From Halorubrum salsamenti (GTDB lineage: Archaea; Halobacteriota; Halobacteria; Halobacteriales; Haloferacaceae): DNA of 64,000 nt. Shown one piece after another: positions 53,330 through 61,144 of the stretch (its first letter is position 1; each line of letters starts with the position of its first letter). The notes below the pieces were generated by a model. That model was not told where the DNA came from. It made no database searches and saw only the letters and a list, made by a program, of their open reading frames with translations. The stretch lies in NCBI RefSeq assembly GCF_007671685.1, contig NZ_VCNL01000001.1, positions 620,001 to 684,000 of the forward strand, given 5' to 3'. The position numbers and the translations under genes are program-made.

Positions 53330-54406
53330 ATGAGTGACACCACCTGCGGATCGACGGACGAATCGAGCTCGAACTGCGGCGACAGCGATCCCGAGACGGT
53401 GATCGACGGGGACGCGGCGAGCGACGGTGGCCGCGCAGCGAACGACGCGGCGAGCGACGGTGGCCGCGCAGCGAACGACGCGGTGAGCGACGGCGGAGCG
53501 GCGACGGAGAACACGAGCGCGTCGTCGCCGTCGTGCGGCGCGAGCGACTCCAGCGGCTCCTCCTCGTGCGGTGCCTCGAAATCCGCGGCGACGGACGAGA
53601 AGGTCGGAGCGACTGCCGACGACTTCGACGCCGACCCGGGGCGGCTGTTCGCCGTCGGACTCGGTCCCGGGCAGCCGGAGGGGATGACCCAGCGCGCCCG
53701 GGCGACGCTGCTGGAGGCGGACCACATCGTCGGGTACACGACGTACATAGACCTGATTCCGGACGACGTCACCGAGGCCGCCGACGAGCTGTACGACACG
53801 CCGATGTGCGGCGAGGTCTCTCGGACCGAAGAGGCGGTCGACCGAGCGCTCGCGGGCAACGACGTCGCCATCGTCGGCTCCGGCGATCCGAACGTGTACG
53901 CGCTCGGCGGGCTCGCGCTCGAGATCATCGAGTCGAAGGGCGCGACGGCGTCGGCGCTCGACTTCGAGGTCGTCCCCGGCGTCCCGGCCGCGCAGTCGTG
54001 TGCCGCCCGCGCCGGCGCGCCGCTCGTCAACGACTCGGTGTCGATCTCGCTGTCGGACCACCTCACGCCGATGGCGGACATCGAGTCGCGACTCCACGCG
54101 GTCGCGGCCGAGGGGTTCACGATCGCGATATACAACCCGTGGAGCCGGAAGCGACGCGAGAACTTCGAGACGGCCTGCGAGATCCTCTTGGAACACCGAC
54201 CGGCCGACACGCCGGTGGGCGTCGTCCACGGCGCCGGGCGCGACGACGAGGCCGTCGAAATCGTCGAACTCGGCGGGCTGAAGTCGCTCGGCGAGACCGA
54301 CCTCGTCGACATGACGACCACGCTGCTCGTCGGCAACGAGGAGACGTACGTCTGGGACGGCCGGATGATCACCCCGCGCGGCTACGAGAGCAAGTATGAC
54401 TACTGA
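53330..54406 (+). CDS. CbiH paralogue 2 with Cys/Ser-rich N-terminal extension
   Basis: 358 residues. The second half (about 105-358: LFAVGLGPGQPEGMTQRARA, VGSGDPNVYALGGLALEI, PGVPAAQSCAARAGAPL and YNPWSRKRRENFETA) is a full CbiH-type methylase. The first 100 residues are low-complexity with Cys at positions about 6, 16, 70 and 79 (SPSCGASDSSGSSSCGAS), and include a 33-bp tandem repeat. Haloarchaea commonly carry two CbiH genes; one may do a different methylation. It overlaps the ferredoxin gene by 11 bases. Confidence 0.82.
   Translation: MSDTTCGSTDESSSNCGDSDPETVIDGDAASDGGRAANDAASDGGRAANDAVSDGGAATENTSASSPSCGASDSSGSSSCGASKSAATDEKVGATADDFDADPGRLFAVGLGPGQPEGMTQRARATLLEADHIVGYTTYIDLIPDDVTEAADELYDTPMCGEVSRTEEAVDRALAGNDVAIVGSGDPNVYALGGLALEIIESKGATASALDFEVVPGVPAAQSCAARAGAPLVNDSVSISLSDHLTPMADIESRLHAVAAEGFTIAIYNPWSRKRRENFETACEILLEHRPADTPVGVVHGAGRDDEAVEIVELGGLKSLGETDLVDMTTTLLVGNEETYVWDGRMITPRGYESKYDY
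53411..53476 (+). repeat. 33-bp perfect tandem repeat (two copies)
   Basis: The unit GACGCGGCGAGCGACGGTGG plus CCGCGCAGCGAAC occurs at 53411-53443 and 53444-53476, encoding a repeated DAASDGGRAAN in the extension of cbiH2. A third, degenerate partial copy (GACGCGGTGAGCGACGGCGG) follows. Confidence 0.95.
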
Positions 54407-54677
54407 GCGCCTCGACACCGGGACGACGTACCGCGTCTCCGTCGATCTGAACGCCTGCGACGGCGTCTTCGCCTGCCTCGTCCGCGACGACCGGTTCGTC
54501 GAGGCCGACGGGGGGCTCGTCGGCTTCGACCTCACAGACGCCGTGGACCCGGTCGAGCGCACCGCCGACGAGGTCGCCGCGACGTTCCGTGACGGGCGCA
54601 TCGACGAGGCGCAGGCGGCCGCGGCGGCCTGTCCGCTGGACGCGATCACCGTCGAGGAACGCGAGGGGGAGGCATGA
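54396..54677 (+). CDS. Small ferredoxin with reduced cysteine set
   Basis: 93 residues. DLNACDGVFACLVRDDRF plus AAAACPLDAITVEE match half of a bacterial-type ferredoxin. The first cluster has C-x5-C (CDGVFAC), so the middle Cys of CxxCxxC is Val, leaving three Cys, consistent with a [3Fe-4S] cluster or an open iron site. It lies between cbiH2 and the next operon gene and probably delivers electrons within cobalamin synthesis. Confidence 0.7.
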   Translation: MTTERLDTGTTYRVSVDLNACDGVFACLVRDDRFVEADGGLVGFDLTDAVDPVERTADEVAATFRDGRIDEAQAAAAACPLDAITVEEREGEA

Positions 54678-55387
54678 GCGCCGTCGAGACGACGCCGGAC
54701 GACATGCTCGCCCGACACCCGGAGACGGCCTATTTCTGGGGCCACGTCGCCGGCGGCGGCCAAGTGACCGATCGAGGGATCGAGATCGAAGTCGTCGATG
54801 AGGACGCGGCGCGTCGTCTGTCCGCGATCGCTGGCGGCGGAACCGTCGATCACCGGATCGCCGAACGCGACTTCGCTCACGACACGGCAGTCACCCGGCA
54901 GGCCGACGAGTACACGGTGCAGATCATCGATCCGACGCTGGCCGCGAACGCCGCCGCGGCGCTCGGACTGCCGGTGGGATCGGACTCCGGCGGATATCGG
55001 TTCGACGCCCTCCGCGACCACCGTCGAGAGCTGCTTCGCGGGCTGTTGGAGGCGTGCGGCGTCGTCTGCTTCCGCGAGTCGAGCGCCGCGGTCGGCATCT
55101 CGTTCGTCCACGACGACTCCCGGCTGTTGAAGCGGATCCGGACGACGCTCGACGCGGCGGGGTTCGACTCCGAGGAACCGCAACCGTCCTCGTCGGGCGG
55201 CCACTGGTTCGGAGTCGCAGACGGCGACACGACCGCGTTCGCCGAGTGGGTCTACGAGGGGGCCGGCGATAGCGGGCTGTTCGCGACGAACCGTCGCCGA
55301 AAGACGCTCCGAAGCGTCGAGCGGGCCGCGGGTCTCGATGTCGGGAGCCTCATCGAAGCGACCGACACGGACGGAGGAGGCTCATGA
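54674..55387 (+). CDS. Degenerate LAGLIDADG-fold protein in the cobalamin operon, unknown function
   Basis: 237 residues. Two similar halves are seen. Half 1 opens AYFWGHVAGGGQVTDRGIEI; half 2 opens ELLRGLLEACGVVCFRESSA and ends with FAEWVYEGAGDSGLFATNRR, a pattern that closes many LAGLIDADG repeats. The acidic residue that homing nucleases need at the end of the motif is Gly in half 1 and Cys in half 2, so DNA cutting is unlikely. It overlaps both neighbours by 4 bases, so it is made together with the pathway enzymes. A DNA- or RNA-binding regulatory role, or a new catalytic use of the fold, is inferred. Confidence 0.55.
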   Translation: MSAVETTPDDMLARHPETAYFWGHVAGGGQVTDRGIEIEVVDEDAARRLSAIAGGGTVDHRIAERDFAHDTAVTRQADEYTVQIIDPTLAANAAAALGLPVGSDSGGYRFDALRDHRRELLRGLLEACGVVCFRESSAAVGISFVHDDSRLLKRIRTTLDAAGFDSEEPQPSSSGGHWFGVADGDTTAFAEWVYEGAGDSGLFATNRRRKTLRSVERAAGLDVGSLIEATDTDGGGS

Positions 55388-56601
55388 GCCGGGCGGCAGA
55401 CGCCGTCGGAATCGGCGACGAGGAGACCGCGCTGCTCGTCGGCCACGGCTCTCGTCGGGACAAGTCGAACGAGGCGGTGCGCGAACTCGCGGCCGGTCTC
55501 GAGGACCGTCTCGGCGTCTCGACCGACGCCGCGTTCCTCGAACTCGCGGAACCGTCGATCCCCGACGCCATCGGCACACTCGCGCACAGTTCGTCGCGGA
55601 TAACGATGGTGCCGCTGTCGCTTTTCGCGGCCAGTCACGTCAAAAACGACCTCCCGCTCGCCGTGAAGCGAGCGCGGAGCGAACACCCGGGCGTCACCTT
55701 CCACGCGGGCGCGCACCTCGGTATCCATCCGGCGATACTCGACCTCCTCGACGACCGGGCGCGGGACGTGGAGGCGGAGTTGGGGGTCGACCGCGACGAC
55801 GACGACGTCGCCGTCGTGGTCTGTGCCCGCGGCTCCTCGGACCCGGACTCGAACGCGGACGTGCACAAACTCGCCAGACTCCTGTACGAGGGTCGCTCGT
55901 TCGACCGGGTCGAAGCCGGGTTCATCGGTGTCACCGAACCGCTCCTCGGCGAGGTGCTCCACGACGTCGCGAAGACGCGACCGGACGCGATCGTCGTGCT
56001 GCCGTACATGCTCGGCGACGGCGTCTTGACCGGGCGGATCCGCGACGGAGCCGCGGAGTTCGACGCGGAGTACCCGTACGTCGACGCCGCTGCCGGCGAC
56101 CCGCTCGGAACGGACACCCGGCTGCTGGACGTTCTTTCAGACCGGTGGCAGGCGGCGCGGACCGACTCGGTCGACATGTCGTGTGACACGTGCAAGTACA
56201 AAGTCGAACTCGACGGGTACGAGGAAGACGAGGGTGGGGCACGCGCGATGCTCCGCGCACTGACCCACCAGCAGGCACACGAAGACCGTGACGACGTCGC
56301 CGACGAACCGCACACCCACGACGCTCCCGAGACACACCTCGCCGTCTGTACGAACCAGACGTGCGCGGCGGACGGTTCACCAGCCGTTCTGGAAAACCTC
56401 CGTCAGGCCGCCCGAGACGCCGACTCAGACGTTCACGTCACGCGATCGTCGTGTTTCGATCAGTGCGGCGACGGCCCGATCGTCGCGCAGTATCCCGATG
56501 GGGTGTGGTACGGCACCGGCGACGACGAAGACGCCGACCGAATCGTCTCCGCCGTCGAGCGGGACCGAATCGTTAGCGACCTCGTTCACCAAACGCTATG
56601 A
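55384..56601 (+). CDS. cbiX: Sirohydrochlorin cobaltochelatase fused to a 2Fe-2S ferredoxin domain
   Basis: 405 residues. Two CbiX halves: ALLVGHGSRRDKSNEAVREL ... VPLSLFAASHVKNDLPLAV (about 15-125), and VVVCARGSSDPDSNADVHKL ... VVLPYMLGDGVLTGRI (about 138-235). Metal-binding His residues are in GHGSR and ASHVKND. A linker CDTCKYK precedes a C-terminal thioredoxin-like ferredoxin (LAVCTNQTCAADGSPAVLEN ... SSCFDQCGDGPIV). CbiX puts Co2+ into sirohydrochlorin early in the anaerobic pathway; the ferredoxin suggests redox control or electron transfer. It overlaps the preceding gene by 4 bases. Confidence 0.9.
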   Translation: MSRAADAVGIGDEETALLVGHGSRRDKSNEAVRELAAGLEDRLGVSTDAAFLELAEPSIPDAIGTLAHSSSRITMVPLSLFAASHVKNDLPLAVKRARSEHPGVTFHAGAHLGIHPAILDLLDDRARDVEAELGVDRDDDDVAVVVCARGSSDPDSNADVHKLARLLYEGRSFDRVEAGFIGVTEPLLGEVLHDVAKTRPDAIVVLPYMLGDGVLTGRIRDGAAEFDAEYPYVDAAAGDPLGTDTRLLDVLSDRWQAARTDSVDMSCDTCKYKVELDGYEEDEGGARAMLRALTHQQAHEDRDDVADEPHTHDAPETHLAVCTNQTCAADGSPAVLENLRQAARDADSDVHVTRSSCFDQCGDGPIVAQYPDGVWYGTGDDEDADRIVSAVERDRIVSDLVHQTL

Positions 56602-56625
56602 CCTACGATCAGACTTCGACCCACG

Positions 56626-57003
56626 ATGAGCTGTGACGAAATCGAAGCCCTGCGGCTCGGGCTTATGAACACTCTCGGAACCTCGGACGACGCCGTTCGA
56701 CGCCACGCAGAACAGGAACTCGGTGACAAACTCGACGAAGACACGCCGATCGCCGCCCTCGCGGCAGCCGAGTCCGTAGCGGAACTCCAACGACATCTCG
56801 ACGCCGCACTCGTCGACTTAGAGGAGACAGTCGCAGCCCTCGACACGGACGACCCGGAATATGCATACACTCGAGGGCGCCTCGTGGCCGTTCGGGACGC
56901 AGAGCGATCGCTAGCTCGACTCGCCGACTCGGGCGAGTCGTTCCTCGCCGATCTCGGGGACTCCCATCACACGCTTCACGAGGTGTTCCCTACCGAGGAG
57001 TGA
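56626..57003 (+). CDS. DUF3209-like helical protein at the end of the cbi operon
   Basis: 125 residues, mostly alpha-helical, acidic, with no metal motif apart from Cys3 and His113-His114 in GDSHHTLHEV. The start SCDEIEALRLGLMNTLGTSD agrees with what I recall of the DUF3209 family, found beside cbiX in haloarchaea and some bacteria. It begins 24 bases after cbiX. It may aid CbiX or store cobalt; neither is shown. Its stop lies only about 10 bases from the end of TnpB element 2. Confidence 0.55.
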   Translation: MSCDEIEALRLGLMNTLGTSDDAVRRHAEQELGDKLDEDTPIAALAAAESVAELQRHLDAALVDLEETVAALDTDDPEYAYTRGRLVAVRDAERSLARLADSGESFLADLGDSHHTLHEVFPTEE

Positions 57004-57010
57004 ACGTGAA

Positions 57011-57200
57011 CTACCCCACCCTACTCGCTCACCGCTGACGCGGTTCGCTCCTTGAGGGTGGGGCTTCCTGTTTCCACGACGCGCTTTGCAGACACCGAAT
57101 TGGTGTCCGTAGGGAGCGCAGTCTCCACAGGCGTTGATTCGGAGTATCCCACTCCTATGTCTTCGAGACCGCGAGAAAGGATGTTCCACGCCGCATTCGC
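57011..57200 (-). ncRNA. Predicted omega (re)RNA of TnpB element 2
   Basis: The tnpB stop (57021-57023) lies inside the right-end hairpin, so coding sequence and scaffold overlap. The guide would read leftward from about 57010 into the last bases of the DUF3209-like gene. The 5' end is a guess. Confidence 0.4.
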
Positions 57201-58253
57201 GTCCCTGTCCGCCTCGAACCCACACGACGGACACGAGTGTTCGCGCACCCACAGCGGCTTCTCCGTCTTGACACCGCAGGACGCGCACTCTTTCGTCGTA
57301 TCTTTCGGGTCAACTGCGACAAAGTGCGTCCCCTTGCGCTCGCACTTGTATTCGAGCATCCGGAGAAACGTCCCCCACGCCGCTCCTGCCCGGTTGCGTG
57401 AGTTGCCCGGCAGTTCGATCAAGCCCTTCGCGTCCAAGTCCTCAACCGCCACGAGGTCGTACTCGCAGGCGTAGTAGTTCGACAACTTGTGAAGGAAGTC
57501 CCGACGCTTCCGCTTGAGGTCGGCGTGGCATTCGGCCACGATCTGCCGTTGTTTCTCCCAATTTGCAGAGCCGTGTTCCTTCCGCGTGAGGTCGCGTTGT
57601 GCGCGTTCGAGTCGCTCACGTTCCTCGCTGAAATTGGGACTCTCGATGGCGTACCCGTCGGTGTCGTGTGCGTACTTGAGGATTCCCACGTCGATGCCGA
57701 CGACCCGCTCGGGATTCTGCGGCTTCTCTGGTGTATCCTCGTCCACGTCGATGCCGAACGTGGCATACCACTCGCCCGTGGGTTCGCGTTTGACCGCGAC
57801 CTGTTTGATGATCGCGTTCTCGGGGATGTCTCGGTGGAGACGAATCGGAATCTCGCCGATCTTGCTCAACCACGGCGTGGGCCGACCACTCGTATTCTTG
57901 AGTTCGAAGCCGGACTGGTTGTAGGTGAGCGACCGATACTCCCGAGGTGGTTTCCACTTGAGCATTCCCACGGTGCGTCCATTCTCCTTCTGTGCTTTGA
58001 GCGTAGAGAGGTTGTCGTAGACGCGCTTGACAACCATCTGGAGAACTTTCGAGTGGACATCTCCGAGGTCGTTCCACCACGATTTGAGGTCGGGGAGTCG
58101 CCCCTGAACCTCGTAGCGGGCGGGAATGTTGTCTGCCTCGTTGAGCAGGTGGAGGACGTGGTTGTAGAGTTGTCTACAAGTATCGACGTGGTACAGAAGC
58201 TCCTCTTCGAGGGCTTCTGGCGGGGTGAGTCGATACTTGTAGTTGTAGTGCAT
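57021..58253 (-). CDS. tnpB: TnpB RNA-guided nuclease, element 2
   Basis: 410 residues. RuvC residues: Asp188 (VVGIDVGILK), Glu271 (LVAVEDLDAK) and Asp351 (DRDANAAWNIL). Zinc finger: Cys323/Cys326 and Cys341/Cys344 (CASC ... CPSC). All catalytic residues are present, so it should be active. Sequence similarity to the TnpB at 32124 is low outside motifs. It starts 3 bases after the stop of a small partner gene. Confidence 0.9.
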   Translation of the reverse strand: MHYNYKYRLTPPEALEEELLYHVDTCRQLYNHVLHLLNEADNIPARYEVQGRLPDLKSWWNDLGDVHSKVLQMVVKRVYDNLSTLKAQKENGRTVGMLKWKPPREYRSLTYNQSGFELKNTSGRPTPWLSKIGEIPIRLHRDIPENAIIKQVAVKREPTGEWYATFGIDVDEDTPEKPQNPERVVGIDVGILKYAHDTDGYAIESPNFSEERERLERAQRDLTRKEHGSANWEKQRQIVAECHADLKRKRRDFLHKLSNYYACEYDLVAVEDLDAKGLIELPGNSRNRAGAAWGTFLRMLEYKCERKGTHFVAVDPKDTTKECASCGVKTEKPLWVREHSCPSCGFEADRDANAAWNILSRGLEDIGVGYSESTPVETALPTDTNSVSAKRVVETGSPTLKERTASAVSE

Positions 58254-58256
58254 GGA

Positions 58257-58406
58257 CTATTCGTCTGGGTCGGGATCGGAGACGCGGACGACTTTCACGT
58301 CGGCCCCGCGCCAGCGTTTGGGGACGATGACGTGGGCACTGTTCCCCGAAGGTTTTGCGGTTCCGTCGAGGACTTCTTCTCCTTCGATTTCAAACCTATC
58401 CATCAT
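58257..58406 (-). CDS. DUF2080-like small transposon-encoded protein
   Basis: 48-49 residues (ATG at 58406 or 58403). The core VLDGTAKPSGNSAHVIVPKR then WRGADVKVV is an AbrB-like swapped-hairpin segment found in small proteins just upstream of TnpB in haloarchaeal elements. A TTTATG box at about 58430-58435 gives a leaderless message. It may regulate tnpB or bind element DNA. The stop is 3 bases before the tnpB start. Confidence 0.7.
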   Translation of the reverse strand: MMDRFEIEGEEVLDGTAKPSGNSAHVIVPKRWRGADVKVVRVSDPDPDE

Positions 58407-58583
58407 CGACGTATAGACTTTGGATAGACATAAAGGTGGGTGGCCTGTGGGCCGAGCGGTGAACGTGTTTGAGAATCGTGAGGCGTTGACGAGACGCGCA
58501 GCGTCTCGTTCGCACACCAGAAATCAAAGATTTCTGAGGACGCTGTATCCCCTCCCTACTGCGCTACTCGGTCGCTTCGCTCC

Positions 58584-58614
<31 letters not shown>

Positions 58615-58634
58615 GCCTAATTCCAGTTAAAGAG

Positions 58635-58757
58635 TCATTTGCGGCGATGGTGGCCGTGAGACGACGTCTCTCGTTCCATCCGCACTGCCGACAGTACCGT
58701 CTCATAGTGAAACTCTCCGTCATCCAAATCAGCAAAGGTAGCCGTGTGGAATCCTAA
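58635..58757 (-). pseudogene. Gene fragment without start codon
   Basis: A 40-codon frame reads LGFHTATFADLDDGEFHYET then VLSAVRMERETSSHGHHRRK and stops at 58635-58637. The composition looks protein-coding, but an in-frame stop lies directly upstream and no start codon is available, so it is perhaps the tail of a gene truncated here. The family was not recognised. The remaining bases between 58407 and 58774 are the left end of TnpB element 2 and promoter sequence. Confidence 0.3.
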
Positions 58758-58774
58758 TCATCATGAAAACGAAT

Positions 58775-58848
58775 GGGCGCTGCAGGATTTGAACCCGCGA
58801 CAGCTTGGTCCGAAGCCAAGCACTCTATCCAGACTGAGCTAAGCGCCC
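58775..58848 (-). tRNA. tRNA-Arg (anticodon TCG)
   Basis: On the minus strand a 74-base cloverleaf folds: acceptor GGGCGCT/AGCGCCC, D-stem GCTC/GAGT with one G-U pair, anticodon stem CTTGG/CCAAG around loop CTTCGGA (TCG at 34-36, reading CGA), T-stem GCGGG/CCTGC with loop TTCAAAT. No encoded CCA and no intron. TnpB element 2 lies just beyond its 3' end. Confidence 0.93.
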
Positions 58849-59052
58849 GTACGCTTCGCTACTTCGGTGAGGATGTTAAGTCCCGCGATTCGAAATCGCT
58901 TCGGGTCGGCGCCGATGGCCACGGTGCCACGGGCGATCAAAAAGAATATTATCGGGACCGGGCATGGTTTCCGTAGTAGATGTGTTCTGGTCGTACGGCG
59001 TCACCGCCGAACGAGTGGCCCGAGTCGGTTCTGTCGTCGCCGAGGTACGCCT

Positions 59053-59655
59053 ATGTATGACCTGAGGCCACACTTCGACGAGGAGGTCGATCCCGGGACG
59101 AACCTCCTTCTCACCGGGCCGCCGCTCACCGGAAAGCGATCGCTGATGATGGACCTGTTGGCGACCGGGACCGATCGCGGCGACGGCGCGATCGTCGTCA
59201 CCACCAAGGACGGCGCCGACCGCGTCCTGAAAGACTACGAAAAGCGGACGCCCTACGAGGGGAAGCCCGTCGCGGTCGTCGACTGCGTCACCCGCCAGCA
59301 GGGGGTCAACGACGCTCGCGAGTCCGACCGGATCAAGTACGCCTCTTCGCCCGTGGATATGACGGGCATCGGGATCAAGCTCTCGGAGTTCCTGCAGGCC
59401 TTCGGGGACCGCGGGATCGAAGAGAACCGCGTGATGGTACACTCGCTGTCGACGTTGCTGATGTACTCTGACCTCCAGACGGTGTTCCGATTCCTCCACG
59501 TGTTCACCGGGCGGATCCAGAGCGTGAGCGGGCTCGGACTGTTCAGTATCGACTCGACCTCCCACGACGAGCAGGCGATGAACACCCTCAAACAGCTCTT
59601 CGACGGCATCATCACCGTTCCCGAGGACGGCGAACCGGAGATCCGGCTGGCCTGA
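59053..59655 (+). CDS. RecA/KaiC-like ATPase-domain protein
   Basis: 200 residues from MYDLRPHFDEEVDPG. The P-loop reads LLLTGPPLTGKRSLMMDLLA; the residue after GK is Arg rather than Ser/Thr, followed by Ser. A later segment (VMVHSLSTLLMYSDLQTVFR) and FSIDSTSHDEQAM fit the Walker B area of haloarchaeal KaiC/RadA-like proteins of unknown role, many of which partner with HTR-type signal proteins. It is not a full KaiC (one short domain). Confidence 0.65.
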   Translation: MYDLRPHFDEEVDPGTNLLLTGPPLTGKRSLMMDLLATGTDRGDGAIVVTTKDGADRVLKDYEKRTPYEGKPVAVVDCVTRQQGVNDARESDRIKYASSPVDMTGIGIKLSEFLQAFGDRGIEENRVMVHSLSTLLMYSDLQTVFRFLHVFTGRIQSVSGLGLFSIDSTSHDEQAMNTLKQLFDGIITVPEDGEPEIRLA

Positions 59656-59712
59656 CTGCCGGGCACTTTAGCTGGCGGGGAGTTTAATCGTCGCGACCGC
59701 GTATCCGCGACT

Positions 59713-60135
59713 ATGTCCATCACCGAAGACGAGAGGCTCGATCGACTGCTCGACGCCGACACGATCGCCGTAATCGGCTGCTCGACGACGCCCGGGAAGG
59801 CCGCCCACGACGTGCCGGCGTACCTCCAGCAGCACGGGTACCACGTGATCCCGGTGAACCCCTTCGCCGACGAGGTGCTCGGCGAGACGGCGTACGACGA
59901 ACTGGCCGAGGTGGAGGCCGACGTGGACCTCGTGAACGTGTTCCGCCCGAGCGGGGAGGTGCCGGAGGTCCTCGGCGCCGTGCGCGAGCGACACGCGGAG
60001 CGCGGCGACGCGGGCGCGGCGTGGCTCCAGTTGGGGATCAGCCACGACGAGGCGGCCGCGGAGGCGGAGGCCGACGGGATCGAAGTCGTTCAGGACCGGT
60101 GTATGAAAGTCGAACACGGGCGGCTTCGCGGGTAG
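59713..60135 (+). CDS. CoA-binding domain protein (YccU-like)
   Basis: 140 residues. Rossmann-type CoA-binding motif TIAVIGCSTTPGKAAHDVPA near the start, then GYHVIPVNPFADEVLGE and a CMKVEHGRL ending (QDRCMKVEH), characteristic of the YccU/UPF CoA-binding family. Cytoplasmic; precise role unknown. Confidence 0.85.
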   Translation: MSITEDERLDRLLDADTIAVIGCSTTPGKAAHDVPAYLQQHGYHVIPVNPFADEVLGETAYDELAEVEADVDLVNVFRPSGEVPEVLGAVRERHAERGDAGAAWLQLGISHDEAAAEAEADGIEVVQDRCMKVEHGRLRG

Positions 60136-60163
60136 CGAAGCGAATCAGACGACGCCTCGATCC

Positions 60164-61144
60164 CTATCCTTCCCACTCCTCGAAGGAGCGGTACACGCCC
60201 TTCGAGAGGTATCGCTCTGAGGAGTCGGCGAACACGGTGGCGACCGTCTCGTAGGGGGCGTCGATCTCGCCGTCGCGGATCCCGCGAGCGACCCGCTTGG
60301 CCGCGATCGCGTTCGCGGCCGCGGAGGAGGCGACGAGCTGTCCCTCCTCGGCCGCGAGCCGACCCATCTCCCCGTGGACCTCACGGTCGGGGATAGCCCG
60401 AATGTCGTCGACGAGCTCCGGGTCGAACAGCTCGTTCCGCTCGATGTCGTGGGTGCCGATCCCCTCGGTCTTGTACTCCTCGTGGTCGACCTCCTCGCCG
60501 AGGAACTCGCGGTACGCGGAACCGGCGGGCTCGACGGCGACGACGTGGGTGTCGGGATGCCGCTCGCGGAAGTAGCGGGCCATCCCCATCAGCGTCCCGG
60601 CGGTGCCGCAGCCGGCGACGACGGCACCGACCCTGTCGTCGAGCGCGTCGCCGATCTCGGGGGCGGTGGTCGCGTAGTGCGCCTCGGCGTTGAGCGGGTT
60701 CGAGAACTGCTGAGGAACGACCGCGTCGTCGAGCTCCTCGGCGATCTCGTGGGCGCGATCGATGGCGAACCCCATCCCGTCCTCGCTCGGGGTGTTGACC
60801 ACCTCGGCGCCGAGCGCACGCATGAGCTGCTGTTTCTCCACGGAGAACCGCTCGGGGACGACGAACACCGCGTTCAGCCCCAGCTGCCTGGCCGCGACCG
60901 CGATCCCGATCCCGGTGTTACCCGCGGTCGGCTCGACGACGGTGCCGCCCTCCCCAACGTCGCCGCGTTCGAGCATGCGTTCGAGCATGTACTTCCCGAT
61001 GCGGTCCTTGACGCTCGCACCGGGGTTGAACGACTCCAGCTTCGCGTACACCGGCACCTCGTCCGGGGAGTCGTGTACCCGGACGAGCGGCGTCTCCCCG
61101 ACCGTCTCCAACACCGACGACAGGGGCTCCCGATGGGTCGTCAT
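60164..61144 (-). CDS. cysK: Cysteine synthase / PLP-dependent O-acetylserine sulfhydrylase family
   Basis: 326 residues from [23 protein letters not shown]-binding Lys in [17 protein letters not shown], the phosphate-holding [20 protein letters not shown], and a [15 protein letters not shown] loop show the beta-replacing family. It makes cysteine from O-acetylserine (or phosphoserine) and sulfide. The C-terminus ([18 protein letters not shown]) is the usual one. CysK and CysM are not separated by sequence here, and a cystathionine beta-synthase-like use is possible. Divergent from thrS. Confidence 0.88.
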   Translation of the reverse strand: MTTHREPLSSVLETVGETPLVRVHDSPDEVPVYAKLESFNPGASVKDRIGKYMLERMLERGDVGEGGTVVEPTAGNTGIGIAVAARQLGLNAVFVVPERFSVEKQQLMRALGAEVVNTPSEDGMGFAIDRAHEIAEELDDAVVPQQFSNPLNAEAHYATTAPEIGDALDDRVGAVVAGCGTAGTLMGMARYFRERHPDTHVVAVEPAGSAYREFLGEEVDHEEYKTEGIGTHDIERNELFDPELVDDIRAIPDREVHGEMGRLAAEEGQLVASSAAANAIAAKRVARGIRDGEIDAPYETVATVFADSSERYLSKGVYRSFEEWEG

